Assembly: GCA_014728035.1 (NCBI GenBank)
Contig: WJMJ01000128.1
Location: forward strand, 16,139 to 80,138
Direction of reading: 5' to 3'
Length of the DNA stretch: 64,000 bases
DNA from: Promethearchaeota archaeon
GTDB taxonomy: Archaea > Asgardarchaeota > Thorarchaeia > Thorarchaeales > Thorarchaeaceae
The translations under genes were made by a program, and so were the position numbers. Of this stretch, positions 36,688 through 45,567 are shown in pieces (the stretch's first letter is position 1; each line of letters starts with the position of its first letter). The notes below the pieces were generated by a model. The model worked only from the letters and a program-made list of their open reading frames with translations, searched no databases and had not been told where the DNA came from.

Positions 36688-37788
36688 ATGGTTCAGAACA
36701 CTGTCATAGCAGCGGGAGATAACACAGTAATGGCCGAAAAAACCGATATTGTTTCACAATTTCGTTGTCAACAATGCAATGCACCATATCCTCTGGGAGC
36801 TGATGATGTAATAGCTACATGTCCATATTGTGGTTATACATTTGAAGTTGGGGGAGATGAAATAGCATCTCATTTAATCCAGAAGAACCAGCTTTCCACG
36901 AAGAAGGTAGTAGAACTAACAAAGACCTGGTTAGAATTTGCAGCAGATAAGACTGTTGGGAAGGGGATAATGAAAGATATCAAAATAGGAAAACCCGTTC
37001 TTCAGTGGATACCGACTTTCAAAGTTGATGCGTTCTGTAGCAAGTATCATCTTGGCGGAAAAAAAATCAAAAGAGGGAATGAAAAAGTCTGGAAGAAAAT
37101 TGAAGGTTCCGAGAACACTAGGGAGAATGAATGGGTTCTGGCAAGACGCCATGCTGCATCTTTTGGTATTAGAGAATTTATTGGTACTTTAGATAATGCT
37201 GAGATACATGATTTCTCCATAGACCTAACAGACAACTTTCCTGTGCTAAATGCGGAAATAGTCATTGATGACGCTGAACGTCGAGCACATCTGTTGAAAA
37301 CACGTCGAGAGAGAGATCAATTAAAGGAAGAAATGGATGAATTATTTGATTATCGACTAACTATGGACATTAAAAATTGTGATTATATCCATGTACCATA
37401 CTGGTTAGTTCGTTACAATTACAGGAATGGAACATTTCGAGTTGCAATATCGGGGTCAACTGCTGAAGTTGTGCTTGGAGAATTACCGGTTACGAAACAA
37501 TACAGGATTAAGAAATGGGCAATCAGCTTGGGCATGCTTATTATTTCAGCACTTTCTATGCAGGCTCTGCCGTACTCGGTTTTTCTAATTGCGCTGGGAG
37601 ATGGCGACTCAGATGCGTGGATTATCCCTCTTATTATCGCAGCAATTGGAATAATGACTTTCGTGGCTGCAGTAGTTTTAGTAGCTAACGTACTGAAATA
37701 TGAAATTCAAGTTGATGCAGATGGAGAAGAGAGAGAAGAAGAGTCTGATTTGCCATTAACACTCAAAGACATTGGAGGATTTTTCTAA
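36688..37788 (+). CDS. Zinc-ribbon membrane protein A
   Basis: The protein has 366 residues. The N-terminal zinc ribbon is CQQC-x15-CPYC (near residues 27-49). A long soluble middle carries basic segments, and two C-terminal membrane helices (around ISLGMLIISALSMQALP and WIIPLIIAAIGIMTFVAAVV) precede an acidic tail. The next gene encodes a paralogue with the same layout and starts one base inside this stop codon, so the two probably form a complex. An ATG at 36730 with GGGAG upstream is an alternative start. Function unknown. Confidence 0.72.
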   Translation: MVQNTVIAAGDNTVMAEKTDIVSQFRCQQCNAPYPLGADDVIATCPYCGYTFEVGGDEIASHLIQKNQLSTKKVVELTKTWLEFAADKTVGKGIMKDIKIGKPVLQWIPTFKVDAFCSKYHLGGKKIKRGNEKVWKKIEGSENTRENEWVLARRHAASFGIREFIGTLDNAEIHDFSIDLTDNFPVLNAEIVIDDAERRAHLLKTRRERDQLKEEMDELFDYRLTMDIKNCDYIHVPYWLVRYNYRNGTFRVAISGSTAEVVLGELPVTKQYRIKKWAISLGMLIISALSMQALPYSVFLIALGDGDSDAWIIPLIIAAIGIMTFVAAVVLVANVLKYEIQVDADGEEREEESDLPLTLKDIGGFF

Positions 37789-38765
37789 TGAGCTCGATTA
37801 ATTGCCCAAATTGTGCAGGTAATATAGAGATACCTAAACAAAGTAACACCGTCGTTTGCCCATATTGCAATACAACAGTTCAGGTGAAAACTGGAGAGAT
37901 TATCAAAGAAAGCTATCTTATGCGTCTTCAATTCGATATCAAAGCAATAAGAGAGAAAACATTTAGTTGGGCAGCAAAACAACTTGGCGCACCAGACGAT
38001 ATCGAAGAGAAGGCGGAGATAATAGAGAAGGAATTGGTCTACTGGCCTTTCTGGGTAGTCGAAGTTGAAGCTAAAGCCGAATACGGTGGAAATCAGAAGA
38101 TACCCAAGTTTGGAAGCTCAACTGGATTAACTAAGATGGGGTGGATAGAAACCTATGAAAAAGATAACCTTGACATGGAAGAAGATATTTTTGTCCCAGC
38201 AACAAAAGACACCCCTAAAGTATTAGAATCATACATTATTCCGACAAAAAGAAAGGAGTATTTTACGAAGGATACCATTCTTGAACAACAAGCTACGACT
38301 CGTCCAATTCAAGTAAATCGAGAAAATGCTATGAAACAGGCAAAGAAGAAAATGGAAAAGATTCTTCGAGATGAAGCTTATGAAGAAGTGGATGAAATCG
38401 TACATTTTAGCTCTGAAATGAATATTCCAGCGGTATTCCTAGTGCATGTTCCAATCTGGCATATAAAATACAAATATTCCATCAGAACATATGATGCAAT
38501 GATAGATGGAGCTTCAGGTCGAATTATCAAGCTCGCATTTCCACGAAAAATGGCATTCCGGGCTATGGTGTTTACTGGAGGAATACTCCATCTAGTAATT
38601 GGTGGTGGAATTGGTTTGATTCTGGCGTATGTCGGCATTTTTGTCTTGGATGGGTTATTCCCCACTATATTTGGAGCTACATTTGGTTTGGGTATGCTAG
38701 CATTCAGCCTACGATTTTTCAGAACCGCAATTACACTCGAATCGGAGGAAGAAATCGCAAGCTAA
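37788..38765 (+). CDS. Zinc-ribbon membrane protein B
   Basis: The protein has 325 residues, a paralogue of the preceding gene product. The zinc ribbon is CPNC-x14-CPYC at residues 5-26. The soluble domain includes YWPFWVVEVEAKAEYGG, and two C-terminal membrane helices follow (GILHLVIGGGIGLILAYVGIF). Overlapping stop and start codons (TAATG) point to coupled translation. A membrane complex of the two products is inference. No enzymatic motif was found. Confidence 0.72.
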   Translation: MSSINCPNCAGNIEIPKQSNTVVCPYCNTTVQVKTGEIIKESYLMRLQFDIKAIREKTFSWAAKQLGAPDDIEEKAEIIEKELVYWPFWVVEVEAKAEYGGNQKIPKFGSSTGLTKMGWIETYEKDNLDMEEDIFVPATKDTPKVLESYIIPTKRKEYFTKDTILEQQATTRPIQVNRENAMKQAKKKMEKILRDEAYEEVDEIVHFSSEMNIPAVFLVHVPIWHIKYKYSIRTYDAMIDGASGRIIKLAFPRKMAFRAMVFTGGILHLVIGGGIGLILAYVGIFVLDGLFPTIFGATFGLGMLAFSLRFFRTAITLESEEEIAS

Positions 38766-38790
38766 CCTGTAGATGAAAATCGCAAGAAGA

Positions 38791-40410
38791 TTATAGTGAA
38801 TCAAGATGGTCAAACCATCTTGTTGTATCTCGACTAGCTGGCATCCATGCCCCAGTTCGATCATCCCAATCATCTATCCATAGTGCTAGATGGTATGCAC
38901 CATGATATCGTTGACCAAGAACATGAATCTCAGGAGGTGGGGTCAGCTTTGCCATAGCAGATGCGAATCCATGAATACCACCTTGAGGGAGAAAGGTGCG
39001 CATCAATAAACGGTTAGTAGTATCAAAGTCAACATATGCAACAGGTAATCTAAGAGATAATGCACCACATATCTTCGCTGTATCAGGATTGTTTGCAATG
39101 ACCAGTGCGGATTCGTTTAATCCTACATGATGTATCTCCCAAATTTTTCTTATCACATCTTCATCTTTTAGTCTGCTCAATCTAGTAGTGATATCAGATG
39201 ACCGTCCACGTATTTCTTTTCGGAGTTCTCGAACTGTTTTGTATCCTTTTTCAAATGCAGATAGTAAACGAATATCTCTTTCATCCAAATCAACTGGAGA
39301 AGGGGCATCTTCTGTTACTAGAGGAAAAACAGGAGCCCACTCATCCCTCTGCAATAAATCAGATTCAAGAGATATCGCATTCCAATCCATCCGCCAGATT
39401 CCATTGTCGGGGTCATAAGAGTCCAAACTAATTGTCCGAGCAGACCGATGACGTTCAAAGACATTTACGAATATGCCAATACGCTTTACCGATTGGATAA
39501 ACCTGTGAAGATCAAGAATATTCTCGGAGTTATCAGGTATCGCTAAAGTAGCAAAAAGACCTCTCTTTCCAGTTACTACCGCATTTGAAGTGTATAGATA
39601 GGGACACCAATTTAGAACACTTACGCAATCAGAATAAGACGCTTGTCCAGGTTCCAGTACAACTTGAAAGACTCTGATTCCGATTTTAGAATAGACAACA
39701 GACTCGAATTCTCTTAGTTGTCTGCGTTTTTTCATTGCTGAAATTAATGTGCTGACCCATACCTGAGATATATCTGCTCTTTTTCCAATTTCGGTCTTTG
39801 AAATTTCTGGATTGCGCATCAATTCATCAATTATAGTGATTTCTGCTGAAGATAAAGCGCTTGAATAATTGCTTGCAAACCGATACAAGAAAAGCTGCCA
39901 ATCGGAGATGGTGAGGTCAATCCCATAACGAGAATTTTTCAATATTGAATCCACCAACTCATCCAAGGCATCCTCACCATCAAGATTGTAGAGAGAGGCA
40001 AAAGTCATTGATGGAGAATATACTGTCTGATGAGATGTGTCAATAGGAGGTTTGGTTTCATTCCATAAGGAATACCAAGTTTTAGATTGTTTTACAAATT
40101 CTCTACCAAAAGCAGCGGCGAGATTGTAACATACTTCATTGTTTTTGATAATTTTCAGAAGTGAGCAACGTAGAATTTCACGTGCTAACACCCCTCGAAG
40201 GAAAGGATGTTTTTGAAAATCACATTCTGGAACAAGTATCCGATCATTATCCAAAGATATCCTCCATAATGATTCAGGTGTAGAGTTCATATTCGCATCA
40301 AAATCTATTGTTGGAGATATAGGTGGAATATGAAACCGCTCAATAATAATTTGTTTAATATCTTCCAACCATTTTCTTAGCAGGTCTGCTGAATTCTCGT
40401 CGTGTCCCAT
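38791..40410 (-). CDS. Two-HTH regulator-like protein
   Basis: The protein has 539 residues. Two winged-helix segments can be read: residues ~188-232 (ISKTEIGKRADISQVWVSTL) and ~375-422 (KTVRELRKEIRGRSSDITTR). Each is followed by an α/β domain resembling an Lrp/AsnC-like effector. The first ~185 residues are helical, with HPFLRGVLAREIL. It overlaps the upstream CARF-HTH gene by 34 bases, so both are probably made from one transcript. Target and ligand are unknown. Confidence 0.7.
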   Translation of the reverse strand: MGHDENSADLLRKWLEDIKQIIIERFHIPPISPTIDFDANMNSTPESLWRISLDNDRILVPECDFQKHPFLRGVLAREILRCSLLKIIKNNEVCYNLAAAFGREFVKQSKTWYSLWNETKPPIDTSHQTVYSPSMTFASLYNLDGEDALDELVDSILKNSRYGIDLTISDWQLFLYRFASNYSSALSSAEITIIDELMRNPEISKTEIGKRADISQVWVSTLISAMKKRRQLREFESVVYSKIGIRVFQVVLEPGQASYSDCVSVLNWCPYLYTSNAVVTGKRGLFATLAIPDNSENILDLHRFIQSVKRIGIFVNVFERHRSARTISLDSYDPDNGIWRMDWNAISLESDLLQRDEWAPVFPLVTEDAPSPVDLDERDIRLLSAFEKGYKTVRELRKEIRGRSSDITTRLSRLKDEDVIRKIWEIHHVGLNESALVIANNPDTAKICGALSLRLPVAYVDFDTTNRLLMRTFLPQGGIHGFASAMAKLTPPPEIHVLGQRYHGAYHLALWIDDWDDRTGAWMPASRDTTRWFDHLDSL

Positions 40411-41063
40411 GTTGAATCATTTTCCTGCCATTGTTGTGCGATCTTAAGTATAACTTTTCCAAGTGCTGTGATTCGAGTTATTCTTCGTCTGCCATGTTTC
40501 TGGACTTCAACATAACCAGCATCTCTCAAATCCCGAACATGCTCAGAGATGGATGATGCTTCCAAGTCTGTGCGAGAGCCTAACTCTTTATTTGACGTGA
40601 TTTGCTCATTCGGCTTAGAAAGAATTTGCTTAAGAATATTCTTTTTTGGTTTAGTCAACATCTGCCGTTTCTTTGGAAATAGATCAACTAGATGATATTG
40701 AGAATCAGCAGGCTTTCCCAATACTGTCAAATGTAAGATGCTCTCAGAATATTGAGCAGCCATACAAAAAGCTGTAACCATTATCTGATTGCTAGAACAT
40801 GGTGCAAAGTGAACTTCTGATTCCCGATACAGATATGCAATATCTAGTAAGGTAGATAGTATATCGTGATAGTCAACCGGTTGAACTTGATACGAGTCTG
40901 TATCAACAAGTTTTCTGAAATCATTTTTGATTTGCAAAACATATTCTCTAAGCTCAGCAGAATGAACGAATACAACAATACTACATTTACGTTGTAAAAG
41001 TATGCATTGAACCGCTTCAAAATTCCCTGTGTCCACAGACACAACTTGAACAATTTTTCTCAA
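40377..41063 (-). CDS. CARF-like domain / HTH regulator (Csa3-like)
   Basis: The protein has 228 residues, TTG start with a GGTGG ribosome site. Residues ~1-125 have a Rossmann-like pattern with a late conserved turn and helix (HFAPCSSNQIMVTAFCMAA, near 85-103) that resembles the ligand loop of CARF domains. Residues ~145-210 are a MarR-type winged helix (LEASSISEHVRDLRDAGYVE). This is the layout of Csa3, which senses cyclic oligoadenylate in CRISPR systems; no cas gene or CRISPR array is in the window. It may sense another nucleotide. The long upstream tract holds strong dyads. Confidence 0.6.
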   Translation of the reverse strand: MRKIVQVVSVDTGNFEAVQCILLQRKCSIVVFVHSAELREYVLQIKNDFRKLVDTDSYQVQPVDYHDILSTLLDIAYLYRESEVHFAPCSSNQIMVTAFCMAAQYSESILHLTVLGKPADSQYHLVDLFPKKRQMLTKPKKNILKQILSKPNEQITSNKELGSRTDLEASSISEHVRDLRDAGYVEVQKHGRRRITRITALGKVILKIAQQWQENDSTWDTTRIQQTC

Positions 41064-41069
41064 ACTCCA

Positions 41070-41285
41070 CCCACCAACACTTCGGTGTTATTTCCGAACT
41101 TGGCATACTAATCCGAATTTCGTTACCCGGATCGAAAATCGGACCTACTGTTTCCTTGCTGTTTGAGAGATGCTATTCCTTGATAATAATGATATCAAGG
41201 TTTGACCCAAAGGGTCCAGAAGATCCCCCCTGGTAATCTAATGCAAACGTGAACAATAATTGTTCACGTATCTCTCTTTTTTTGT
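41070..41285. promoter_or_regulatory. Hairpin-rich leader or ncRNA region upstream of the CARF-HTH gene
   Basis: This gene-free tract carries ordered dyads. AACAC-TTCG-GTGTT (41076-41089) is a C(UUCG)G tetraloop hairpin on the plus strand. CCTTGATA/TATCAAGG pairs 41178-41185 with 41193-41200. GACCC/GGGTC pairs 41204-41208 with 41212-41216. A perfect 10-3-10 palindrome spans 41247-41269 (arm ACGTGAACAA). On the plus strand the palindrome is followed by a T7 run, like a terminator. On the minus strand a TATA-like AATATATTAATA box at about 41290-41305 would place the tract in the 5' leader of the regulator gene, with the palindrome near the start of transcription as an operator. Which strand is made cannot be settled. 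Confidence 0.5.
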
Positions 41286-41715
41286 GGTGGCAAGTATTAA
41301 TATATTGAGTACAGGTAATAAATTCTCAACTCGGATATTCTGAGCTGAATTTACAAATAAAAATACAGAAGTTCCAAAAACTCATTTTCTGGAAACAATA
41401 TCATAGTGTTTTGAAATTCTAGTTTATAGATGTTACCGGAATTCAATCGAAGATCCTTTTCATCAGATTCCGACGAGAAAATAATAGGTCTAGAGCGCCT
41501 CTAGAGCCGTTTTAGGCGATTGATGGTGGACACTTTTTCACTTATATTAGAAATTACCATACTTAATGTGTAATTATCGGTGTTTCTAATCGATATATGG
41601 AGTCGTAACGAAAATTTTGTGTAATCGTGGGGGGGCCTTTTCCTCCAAGATTCTTTAGATGATTTTTGTGATATAGAGAACAATAATACAAGAAAGAAGA
41701 TACCAAGCACTCTTA
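41286..41715. other. Gene-free stretch with one perfect hairpin
   Basis: I see no credible gene in these 430 bases. TCTAGAG-CGC-CTCTAGA (41489-41505) is a perfect seven-base stem, followed by GCC...GGC. A G7 run lies near 41630. The rest is AT-rich. It may hold the promoter of the CARF-HTH transcript at its left end and the 3' end of the gene at 41716 at its right end. Confidence 0.4.
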
Positions 41716-42303
41716 TTATTTCAGAGCATCCACTTCCGCAGCTGATTGAATCCAAAAACCAACTCGAACCAATACCTCTTCTAGGAAGCGAGGCATGTTA
41801 TCAGGCTTGGCATCTTCTGGAAAACGGTAGCTCCGATACTCGTTGAATTTTTTAAACGTTTTACCATATTTGGTATCCAAAGGTAATTTTACCTTCTTGT
41901 CGCATACCACTGCTAAAGCACGAATTAGAGTTATGTAATCGAAATCCAAGGCAAGAAGCCATTTTCGCAAGATTGGATAGTACTTTGTTTGATCAATCTT
42001 ATCCCAAGGTAAGGACTTGAGTTCTTCTCGGTTTTTTGTCATTACTCGTTCCGAGTTAAAACTGCATTTCTTATCATAGGGGCATCTCGCTCGTGCATAC
42101 ACCTGCTTATTTGCAATCCATACTACAATTTCATGGACCGCCTTTGTTTGTAATTTCTCTTTGTGTTTATCTGCTGGTAAAATCATCTCAATAACACGCG
42201 AGTCTTTGAATGGAGCGCCTTTTTTGAAATACAGACTAAGAGCCCATGCGAGTGCAGGCAAAGTATTAACTGGATAGTATTCATCAGGATCTGGCATTGT
42301 CAT
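41716..42303 (-). CDS. Hypothetical protein
   Basis: The protein has 195 residues, basic and mostly helical. It has a cysteine pair ARCPYDKKC near residue 72 and FLEEVLVRVGFWIQSA near the end. No family recognised. The frame is well formed, with several helices of normal composition. It stands alone after the Rab-like GTPase gene on the same strand, with a gap of 171 bases in which I see nothing definite. Confidence 0.55.
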   Translation of the reverse strand: MTMPDPDEYYPVNTLPALAWALSLYFKKGAPFKDSRVIEMILPADKHKEKLQTKAVHEIVVWIANKQVYARARCPYDKKCSFNSERVMTKNREELKSLPWDKIDQTKYYPILRKWLLALDFDYITLIRALAVVCDKKVKLPLDTKYGKTFKKFNEYRSYRFPEDAKPDNMPRFLEEVLVRVGFWIQSAAEVDALK

Positions 42304-42474
42304 TCCAGACCATACAAAACTCCTTGATATGATTTAGGGTGTTTGACAGTCCCTGAAAACTTGGACAACGGAAGGTTCCTACTGCAAGGAAAAATGTATG
42401 TTTTCAAAATGGAATGACGATTCTTAGCACACTGCTCTGAGTAGTGTGTTACAAATAAGACAAAGGAAATATAT

Positions 42475-43098
42475 TCACTCTTTCTGACGTTCTTCAACAA
42501 GCGTCTTTGCTAATTGTTCAAAGATGTCAACAATTCCTTGTCCTGTCTTCGCACTTGACTCAACATAAGGCATGTCATGACGTTCTGCGAATTCTTTGCC
42601 CTCTGCAGGGTCTACAACACGATCTGGTAGGTCTGTTTTATTAGCAACAAGAACTAAAGGTATTTTCTTTCCTAGTGCTTTCTCTAATTCATTCAGCCAT
42701 TCTTCAAGAACGATAAACGTTCTTCGTCGACTAACATCATAGACGAGAATTCCACCACTAGACCCACGATAGTACATTGGACGTAGAATCTGAAAACGAG
42801 ACTGGCCAGCAACATCCCAAATTTGAAGTTTTACTGTTAGAGGATCACCACTACGGGAAGGGATCTCAAGGTTCTTCACGGCAAATTGAGAGCCGATTGT
42901 TGTCTTGTAATCTGTACGGAAAAATCCATGAGAGAAGCGTGTAACAATAGCAGTCTTACCTACTGCTCCTTCCCCTAGCACAACCACCTTAAACAGGAAA
43001 TCATAGCTACTACTCACGTGAACGCCTCGTTTGATTTTATAGGGAGTGGTCGAATCGAAATTCGACAATAACTTGTCCAAATCGTCAAGAAATGGCAA
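42475..43098 (-). CDS. Rab/Ras-like small GTPase
   Basis: The protein has 207 residues. G1 is GEGAVGKT, switch I is KTTIGSQF, G3 is WDVAGQ, G4 is NKTD and G5 is ESSAK, all intact. Switch II (SRFQILRPMYYRG) is Rab-like. There is no C-terminal cysteine for prenylation. The sequence around switch I and G3 is close to that of the GTPase in the fusion protein at 21513. A TTG at 43098 gives a 27-residue amphipathic extension; a GTG at 43017 with GAGG seven bases upstream is an equally good start and gives a typical N-terminus. Such GTPases are an Asgard hallmark; the partner and role are unknown. Confidence 0.92.
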   Translation of the reverse strand: MPFLDDLDKLLSNFDSTTPYKIKRGVHVSSSYDFLFKVVVLGEGAVGKTAIVTRFSHGFFRTDYKTTIGSQFAVKNLEIPSRSGDPLTVKLQIWDVAGQSRFQILRPMYYRGSSGGILVYDVSRRRTFIVLEEWLNELEKALGKKIPLVLVANKTDLPDRVVDPAEGKEFAERHDMPYVESSAKTGQGIVDIFEQLAKTLVEERQKE

Positions 43099-43149
43099 GT
43101 GTTCTCTAGCGATTTTAAGAGGGATAGCATCTAATAAGCTTTCGCGAGC

Positions 43150-43959
43150 TTAATACATCCCACCAGGAAATCTTTCGGATTCAATTAATTCTAGGAAGTC
43201 AGCCAGAATATCATTGAACTGGTTAGGTTGTTCGACCATGGGATTGTGGTCAGACTTTCTAACTATTGCAATTTCAGCGTTTGGAAACAGTATTTCGTAT
43301 TCCTGGACTTCATCAACAGGCATAATGTTGTCCTCATCACCACAGACAACAAGAATTGGAACTCCAATTTCAGGTAGACGGTCTGTGACATCAAAAACAT
43401 CGCAGGCTTTCAAGTCCCGAGACATCATCTTGGGCCGTTTTTCCTTATACTCCCCTTCAAGTGAACGAATTTCATACTCACGAGATTTGTGCTTGGACAA
43501 TCGGCCCCGTAGAAGGTTGAAAGTGTCTTCAATCGCTTCAATCACTAGTCCAATTGCCAAGTTTCGAATTTTCAAGTCTGGACGTGTACTCACAAGAACC
43601 ATGGCGGTCGGTTGAAAAAGATCTTTCTGAAGCCCATATGACATGACAACCCCACCACCCATACTGTGACCAACAAGCACATACTTGTCAAGACCAACAT
43701 AATCAACTAAAGCTGCAACCTCTCGTGCGTATTCATCAATATCCGCAGGAGAATCATTATCATCTGAAAGCCCATGATTGGTCAGGTCGATTGCGATTAC
43801 TCTATGCTTTTCTGCGAACTTTTCAATCTGGATGGACCAGATAACGTGGTACGAACCTGCACCATGAACTAATACAAGAGGAATACCTTTGGTCTTATCT
43901 TCTCGTTCATCTACATCCAAATAATGTATCTTGAGTCCATTATACTCGAAGTATGGCAT
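43150..43959 (-). CDS. α/β-hydrolase
   Basis: About 269 residues. The oxyanion region is VLVHGAGSYH, the nucleophile elbow is VGHSMGGG (Ser in G-x-S-x-G), the acid is in VCGDEDNIMP and the His is in KSDHNPMVEQP, so the triad is complete. It is an esterase, lipase or epoxide-hydrolase-like enzyme with unknown substrate. The ATG at 43959 has GAGGT six bases upstream. The upstream in-frame region to 44061 would overlap the divergent mutase gene and looks non-coding. Confidence 0.85.
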   Translation of the reverse strand: MPYFEYNGLKIHYLDVDEREDKTKGIPLVLVHGAGSYHVIWSIQIEKFAEKHRVIAIDLTNHGLSDDNDSPADIDEYAREVAALVDYVGLDKYVLVGHSMGGGVVMSYGLQKDLFQPTAMVLVSTRPDLKIRNLAIGLVIEAIEDTFNLLRGRLSKHKSREYEIRSLEGEYKEKRPKMMSRDLKACDVFDVTDRLPEIGVPILVVCGDEDNIMPVDEVQEYEILFPNAEIAIVRKSDHNPMVEQPNQFNDILADFLELIESERFPGGMY

Positions 43960-44062
43960 ACAGACACCTCGAAAAGAAAATGAACGAGTCCATATAGAGA
44001 TATTTTGCGTATCAGTAGATAGCTTTTTACAGAGAATTTTTGGATAGCACATAGTGACCATA

Positions 44063-45436
44063 ATGACAAAGCTGTTTGGTACTACTGGAGTTAGAAAAAT
44101 TTACGGAACTGAATTTGATGTTGAGATGGCCTTGAAGTTGGGAAAGTCTCTAGGTACGTATCTCAAGGAGGGTACTGTCCTGATAGCACGAGATGCTAGA
44201 ACTACCGGACTTATGATTGCTGATGCCCTTTCTGCGGGATTATTGTCAACCGGAGTAAATGTAGTACGTGGTGGAATCATTCCAACGCCAACGTTGGCAT
44301 TGATGACTAGAGAGCTCGGATATGATGCAGGTTTGATGGTCACAGCATCACATAATCCACCAGAATACACTGGAGTGAAGTTCTGGGGAGCAGACAGTAT
44401 GGGACTTACACAAGATGTTGAGTCTAAATTGGAAGAGATCTTTCATTCAGAACAGTACCAAGTTGCCACGTGGAAAAAGCTTGGAAATGAGTCAAGTAAT
44501 GGTACATTGGTAGCAAGTCATATTGAAAGATTGCTTGAAAGGTGTGATGTTGATAAAATACGTTCAAAGAAATACAAAGTAATTGTTGACCCAGGCAATG
44601 GAGCTGCCTGTGTACTTACTCCATATCTTATGCAAGAATTGGGATGCAAGGTAGTCACTGTAAACGGTCAACTGGATGGACATTTTCCAGGTAGAAAATC
44701 AGAACCTGAAAAAGAGTCCCTAACAGACTTAATTCGGCTGATTGAAAATACTGGGGCAGACTTGGGAATTGCACATGATGGGGATTCGGACCGGGTTGTA
44801 TTTGTGACCGAAACAGGGGAAGTAATTCGTGGTGATCGGACAATTGCTTTTCTGGCACAAGAGTATCTCAAGACTACCGCTAGCAAGACCATTGTTACAA
44901 CAGTAGATAGCTCACAGGTTCTAGATGAAACCGTTAAGAAAGCAGGTGGCGAAACTATCCGTACTCCGGTCGGAGATATTCAAGTTGCAATAAAGATTCG
45001 AGATGAAGATGCAGCAATGGGAGGAGAGGCATGTGGTGTATTTATCTTCCCGGAATTTCATTTGGCACCTGAGCCATTTTTGGCAGCTTGTAAGATTCTT
45101 GAAATCATGGCGAAGACAGACAAATCCTTTGGGAGTCTAATTACAAATATTCCGATTTATCCTCTTCAGAAATCAAAAGTCCCCTGTGCTAACGAATTGA
45201 AACCTAAAGCAATGGAAAAGCTATCAGATGTGCTTCCCAAAGCCATGGGAGATGTCGTTGAAGTCTTAACTGTTGACGGTCTGGGAGTGTTTCTTAAGAA
45301 AGGCTGGGTTCTTGTACGTCCATCAGGAACAGAACCAATCATTCGTATAACCTGTGAAGCTCCAGAAGAGGAAATAACTCAGAATATCCTCAAACAAGCA
45401 AAATCGATCGTAGAGGAAACAATGGAAACTCTTTGA
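44063..45436 (+). CDS. Phosphohexomutase (phosphoglucosamine/phosphomannomutase family)
   Basis: About 457 residues. The substrate-phosphate start is KLFGTTGVRK, the phosphoserine loop is TASHNPPEYTGVKFWG, the metal site is DGDSDRVV and the C-terminal phosphate-binding loop is VRPSGTEPIIRI. The TTGVR start suits the archaeal GlmM/ManB group, which interconverts hexosamine or hexose 1- and 6-phosphates for UDP-GlcNAc or GDP-mannose supply. UDP-GlcNAc is also a substrate of the BshA-like enzyme nearby. The ATG at 44063 is used; a GTG three codons upstream is possible. Confidence 0.9.
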   Translation: MTKLFGTTGVRKIYGTEFDVEMALKLGKSLGTYLKEGTVLIARDARTTGLMIADALSAGLLSTGVNVVRGGIIPTPTLALMTRELGYDAGLMVTASHNPPEYTGVKFWGADSMGLTQDVESKLEEIFHSEQYQVATWKKLGNESSNGTLVASHIERLLERCDVDKIRSKKYKVIVDPGNGAACVLTPYLMQELGCKVVTVNGQLDGHFPGRKSEPEKESLTDLIRLIENTGADLGIAHDGDSDRVVFVTETGEVIRGDRTIAFLAQEYLKTTASKTIVTTVDSSQVLDETVKKAGGETIRTPVGDIQVAIKIRDEDAAMGGEACGVFIFPEFHLAPEPFLAACKILEIMAKTDKSFGSLITNIPIYPLQKSKVPCANELKPKAMEKLSDVLPKAMGDVVEVLTVDGLGVFLKKGWVLVRPSGTEPIIRITCEAPEEEITQNILKQAKSIVEETMETL

Positions 45437-45513
45437 GGTGGATTCCAAAAAATATGATTCTGATTTGCGGAATAACAAAGTCTATCAAATAGAACACACA
45501 TAAGCAAACAAGG

Positions 45514-45520
45514 TTTATAG
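45514..45520 (+). promoter_or_regulatory. Probable TATA box for the 45568 gene
   Basis: TTTATAG about 48 bases before the ATG. AAAGGT lies ten bases before the start codon. Together they give a short leader. Confidence 0.45.
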
Positions 45521-45567
45521 CACAATTAAATAAAATCAGATATGATTACTTAAAGGTCTGAATAGCC

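Noticed and set aside
41070..41715. A CRISPR array or tRNA gene in the long gene-free stretch
   Set aside because: No regularly spaced repeat and no T-loop or acceptor pattern could be found; only separate hairpins.
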